From Pseudeuparius sepicola (lineage: Eukaryota > Arthropoda > Insecta > Coleoptera > Anthribidae): 64,000 nt of DNA. Under the pieces are notes generated by a model. It was not told the origin of the DNA. It was given only the letters and a program-made list of their open reading frames with translations, and ran no database searches. This document shows positions 59,001 to 64,000 of the stretch, one piece after another. The stretch covers positions 85,569,454-85,633,453 of the forward strand of contig OY987298.1 in NCBI GenBank assembly GCA_963920635.1. Reading direction: 5' to 3'. Numbering within the stretch: position 1 is the first letter of the stretch; each line of letters opens with the position of its first letter. The position numbers and the translations under genes were made by a program.

Positions 59001-62000
59001 TCGAAATTCACATAAAAACTAAGCAAAGAACGTAAGATTGTGAGTGTAGATGTGAAAACAAGAAAAAGTGATAGCACTCAAAGTTAGAAAACAATCGGGG
59101 ATAATTTTGGAGTATTTGCTGAATTCCGCTGTTTCTACGTCGATTCACTGTTTTCTCGTACTTTAGTTTTTATGTGAATTTCGATAGGAAATGTTCTTTT
59201 CGGGTCACTTTCCGAGTATTTCTCTTAACCTTAGTAGTTAGAACAGTGTGTGAAAACAGTTTTTGCGAAATTGGATGGGAAATTTTGGAATCAGGGATAA
59301 TATCGAAATAATGGCTTAATTCCGCTGGTTCTTCATCGATTCTCTGTTTTCTCGTAACTTTAGTTCCTATGTGAATTTCGATAGGAAATGTTCCTTTCGT
59401 GTATTCCTCTTAACCTTAGTAGTTAGAACAGTGTGTGAACACAGTTTTTGCGAATTTGGATGGGAAATTGTGGAATCAGGGATAATTTCGAAGTAATTGC
59501 TGAATTCCGCTGGTTCCTCGTCGATTCTCTGTTTTCTCGTAACTTTAGCTTTTTTGGGAATTTCGATAGGAAATGTTCTTTTCGGGTTACTTTCCGAGTA
59601 TTTCTCTTAACCTTACTAGTTAAACAGTGTGTGAACACAGTTTTTGCGAATTTGGATGGGAAATTGTGGAATCAGGGATAATTTCGAAGTAATTGCTGAA
59701 TTCCGCTGGTTCCTCGTCGATTCTCTGTTTTCTCGTAACTTTAGCTTTTTTGGGAATTTCGATAGGAAATGTTCTTTTCGGGTTTCTTTCCAAGTATTTC
59801 TCTTAACCTTAGTAGTTAGAACAGTGTGTGAAAACAGTTTTTGCGAAATTGGATGGGAAATTTTGGAATCAGGGATAATTTCGGAGTATTTGCTGAATTG
59901 CGCTGGTTCTACGTCGATTCACTGTTTTCTCGTAACTTTAGTTTTTATGTGAATTTCGATTCGAAATGTTCTTTCCGTGTTACTTTCTATGTATTTCTCT
60001 TTAAATGAATCCTTAGAACAGTGTGTGAACACAGCTTTCGCGAAATTGGATGGGAAATTATGGAATCAGGGATAATTTCGAAGTAATTGCTGAATTCCGC
60101 TGGTTCCTCGTCTATTCTCTGTTTTCTCGTAACTTTAGTTTTTTTGTGAATTTCGATAGGAAATGTTCTTTTCGTGTTACTTTCCGAGTATTTCTCTTAA
60201 CCTTAGTAGTTAGAACACTGTGTGAATACAATTTTTGCGAAATTGGATGGAAAATTATTGAATCAGGGATAATTTCGGAGTATTGCTGAATTCCGCTGGT
60301 TCCTCGTCTATTCTCTGTTTTCTCGTAACTTTAGTTTTTTTGTGAATTTCGATAGGAAATGTTCTTTTCGTGTTACTTTCTGTGTATTTCTCCAGCAGAA
60401 CCAGCGGAATTCAACAATTACTTTGTAATTATCCCTTATTAAATAATTTCCCATCCAATTTCGCATAAACTGTCACATATTGTTCTAACTACTAAGGTTA
60501 TAGAGAAATACACGGAAAGTATCCCGGAAAGAACATTTCCTATCGAAATTCACATAAAAACTAAAGTTACGAGAAAACAGAGAATCGACGAGGAACCAGC
60601 GGAATTCAGCAATTACTTCGAAATTATCCCTGATTCAATAATTTCCCATCCAATGTCGCAAAAACTGTGTTCACACACTGTTCTAACTAAGGTTAAGAGA
60701 AATACACGGAAATTTCTCTTAAGCTGAATTGCGCCGGTTCTACGACAATTCTGTTTTCTTGTAACTTTAGTTTTTATGTGAATTTCGATTGGAAATGTTT
60801 TGTGAATACACAGAAAGTTACAAGAAATGTTACTTTCTGTGTATTTCTCTTAAAATGAGTCCTAACAACAGCGTGTGAAAGCAGTTTATGCGAAATTGGA
60901 TGGTAAATTAAGGAATCAGGGATAATTTCGATGTAATTGCTGAATTCCGCTGGTTCCTCGTCTATTCTCTGTTTTCTCGTAACTTCAGTTTTTTTGTGAA
61001 TTTCGATAGGAAATGTTCTTTTCGTGTTACTTTCTTCTTTAAATGAGTCTAAAGTTACGAGAAAACAGAGAATCGACGAAGAACCAGCGGAATTCAGTAA
61101 TTACTTTGAAATTATCCCTGATTAAATAATTTCCCATCCAATTTCGCACTGTCACATATTGTTCTAACTACTAAGGTTAAAAGGAATACAGGGAAAGTAA
61201 CCCGAAAAGAACATTTCCTATCGAAATTCACATAAAAACTAAAGTTACGAGAAAACAGAGAATCGACGAGGAACCAGCGGAATTCAGCAATTACTTCGAA
61301 ATTATCCCTGATTCAATAATTTCCCATCCAATTTCGAAAAAACTGTGTTCACACACTGTTCTACTACTAAGGTTAAGAGAAATACACGGAAATAACACGA
61401 AAAGAATACTTCCTATCGAAATTCACATAAAAACTAAACAAAGAACGTAAGATTGTGAGTGTAGATGTGAAAACAAGAAAGTGATAGCACTCAAAGTTAG
61501 AAAACAATCGGGGAAAATTTTGGAGTATTTGCTGAATTCCGATGTTTCTACGTCGATTCACTGTTTTCTCGTAACTTTAGTTTTTATGTGAATTTCGATA
61601 GGAAATGTTCTTTTCGGGTCACTTTTCGTGTATTTCTCTTAAAATGGGTCTTTAGAACAGTGCGTGAACACAGTTTTCGCGAAATTGGATGGGAAGTTAT
61701 TGAATCAGGGATAATTTCGGGGTATTTGCTGAATTCCGCTGGATCTACGTCGATTCACTGTTTTCTCGTATCTTTAGTTTTTATGTGAATTTCGATTGGA
61801 AATGTTCTTTTCGGGTTACTTTCCGAGTATTTCTCTTAACCTTAGTAGTTGGAACAGTGTGTGAAAACAGTTTTTGCGAAATTGGATGGGAAATTTTGGA
61901 ATCAGGGATAATTACGGAGTATTTGCTGAATTGCGCTGGTTCTACGTCGATTCGCTGTTTTCTCGTAACTTTAGTTTTTATGTGAATTTCGATTCGAAAT

Positions 62001-64000
62001 GTTCTTTCCGTGTTACTTTCTGGGTATTTCTCTTTAAATGAGTCCTTAGAACAGTGTGTGAACACAGCTTTCGCGAAATTGGATGGGAAATTATGGAATC
62101 AGGGATAATTTCGAAGTAATTGCTGAATTCCGCTGGTTCCTCGTCTATTCTCTGTTTTCTCGTAACTTTAGTTTTTTTGTGAATTTCGATAGGAAATGTT
62201 CCTTTCGTGTAACTTTCTGTGCATTTATCTTTAAATGAGTCTCAAGTTACGAGAAAACAGAGAATCGACGAAGAACCAGCGGAATTCAGCAATTACTTCG
62301 AAATTATCCCTGATTCAATAATTTCCCATCCAATTTCGCAAAAACTGTGTTCACACACTGTTCTACTACTAAGGTTAAGAGAAATACACGGAAATAACCC
62401 GAAAAGAATACTTCCTATCGAAATTCACATAAAAACTAAACAAAGAACGTAAGATTGTGAGTTTAGATGTGAAAACAAGAAAAAGTGAGAGCACTCAAAG
62501 TTAGAAAACAATCGGGGAAAATTCTGGAGTATTTGCTGAATTCCGCTGTTTCTACGTCGATTCACTGTTTTCTCGTAACTTTAGTTTTTATGTGAATTTC
62601 GATAGGAAATGTTCTTTTCGGGTCACTTTCCGTGTATTTCTCTTAACCTTAGTGGTAGAACAGTGTGTGAATACGGTTTTTGCGAAATTGGATGGGATAT
62701 TATTGAATCAGGCATAATTTCGGAGTATTTGCTGAATTCCGCCGGTTCTACGACATTTCTGTTTTCTCGCAACTTTAGTATTATTGTGAATTTCGATAGG
62801 AAATATTCTTTTCGTGTTGCTTTAGGTGTATTTCTCTTAAAATGAGTTCTTAGAACAGTGTGTCAAAACAGTTTTTGCGAAATTGGATGGGAAATTATCG
62901 AATCACAGATAATTTCGGAGTATTTGCTGAATTCCGCTGGTTATACGTCGATTCACTGTTTTCTCGTAACTTTAGTTCCTATGTGAATTTCGATAGGAAA
63001 TGTTCCTTTCGTGTATTTCTCTTAACCTTAGTAGTTAGAACAGTGTGTGAACACAGATTTTGCGAAATTGGATGGGAAATTGTGGAATCAGGGATAATTT
63101 CGAAGTAATTGCTGAATTCCGCTGGTTCCTCGTCTATTCTCTGTTTTCTCGTAACTTTAGTTTTTTTGTGAATTTCGATAGGAAATGTTCTTTTCGTGTT
63201 ACTTTCTGTGTATTTCTCTTTAAATGAGTCTCAAGTTACGAGAAAACAGAGAATCGACGAAGAACCAGCGGAATTCAGCAATTACTTCGAAATTATCCCT
63301 GATTCAATAATTTCCCATCCAATTTCGCAAAAACTGTGTTCACACACTGTTCTACTACTAAGGTTAAGAGAAATACACGGAAATAACCCGAAAAGAATAC
63401 TTCCTATCGAAATTCACATAAAAACTAAGCAAAGAACGTAAGATTGTGAGTGTAGATGTGAAAACAAGAAAAAGTGATAGCACTCAAAGTTAGAAAACAA
63501 TCGGGGATAATTTTGGAGTATTTGCTGAATTCCGCTGTTTCTACGTCGATTCACTGTTTTCTCGTACTTTAGTTTTTAATGTGAATTTCGATAGGAAATG
63601 TTCTTTTCGGGTCACTTTTCGTGTATTTCTCTTAAAATGGGTCTTTAGAACAGTGCGTGAACACAGTTTTCGCGAAATTGGATGGAAAGTTATTGAATCA
63701 GGGATAATTTCGGAGTATTTGCTGAATTCTCTGTTTTCTCTAAACTTTAGTTTTTTTGTGAATTTCGATAGGAAACGTTCTTTTCGTGTTACTTTCTGTG
63801 TATTTCTCTTAACCTTAGTAGTTAGAACAGTGTGTGAACACAGTTTTTGCGAATTTGGATGGGAAATTGTGGAATCAGGGATAATTTCGGAGTATTTGCT
63901 GAATTGCGCTGGTTCTACGTCGATTCACTGTTTTCTCGTAACTTTAGTTTTTATGTGAATTTCGATTCGAAATGTTCTTTCCGTGTTACTTTCTGGGTAT
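56083..64000. repeat. Satellite array, right flank
   Basis: Same monomer family as the left flank, resuming exactly at the end of the inserted element and running off the window. From 56089 to about 63951 it matches 26119 to about 33981 at a constant offset of 29,970 bp. It shares private variants with that copy, such as AACATCAG near 56384 and 26414, and GAAAAACCTGTG near 56735 and 26766, where other copies read AACTTCAG and GAAAAAACTGTG. Near 63952 the two copies diverge, which marks a higher-order repeat junction. No gene was seen. Confidence 0.95.

Overview
The window is eukaryotic, almost certainly arthropod and probably insect. It is an AT-rich satellite array into which one complete Polinton/Maverick (adintovirus-like) element has inserted. 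The evidence is: short 56-nt introns with canonical GT..AG ends, TATA boxes about 30-100 nt ahead of starts, AATAAA signals, Tc1/mariner-like and other small repeats, and a virion gene set of the kind found in arthropod Polintons. The species cannot be fixed from the sequence.

Layout. 1-38720 and 56083-64000 are a satellite with a monomer of about 197 bp, each usually carrying one EcoRI site. Runs of direct monomers alternate with runs in inverse orientation, and a conserved non-satellite linker of about 78 bp marks the minus-to-plus switches. The array has long higher-order repeats (offsets 16,952, 12,602, 21,007 and 21,203 bp, and an internal 1,813-bp tandem step). The many short open frames in it, on both strands, are by-products of the repeat.

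38721-56082 is the inserted element, 17,362 bp. It begins AG and ends CT, is flanked by the 6-bp target duplication GAAATG, and has terminal inverted repeats (TIRs) of 565 bp (left) and 507 bp (right). Removing the element and one GAAATG restores satellite that matches the intact copy around 26,119. Inside, rightward: a TIR-borne small OB-fold-like protein, a fused phospholipase A2/adenovirus pX-like protein and an adenain-like protease. Next come a leftward gene with four inferred exons and a coiled coil, and a rightward gene of the 'KEL...GCP' type. About 4 kb of non-coding, repeat-laden DNA follows. Leftward from the other end: a second TIR copy of the OB-like gene, penton-like protein, double-jelly-roll major capsid protein, a small membrane protein, a BIR-RING protein, the packaging ATPase, a conserved DUF8207-like protein, two paralogous small fibre-like proteins, the integrase with C-terminal chromodomain, and an unknown protein with a possible PC4-like segment.

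How it works together. PLA2/pX, protease, ATPase, major capsid and penton together make a complete virion module, all uninterrupted. Integrase plus TIRs explain the insertion. The usual protein-primed family B DNA polymerase is missing, and the place where extra coding capacity would be expected (41.3-48.4 kb) holds mobile-element debris, a spliced gene and an orphan gene. The element therefore looks like a recent insertion of a virus-like element that either depends on a polymerase supplied elsewhere or replicates in another way.
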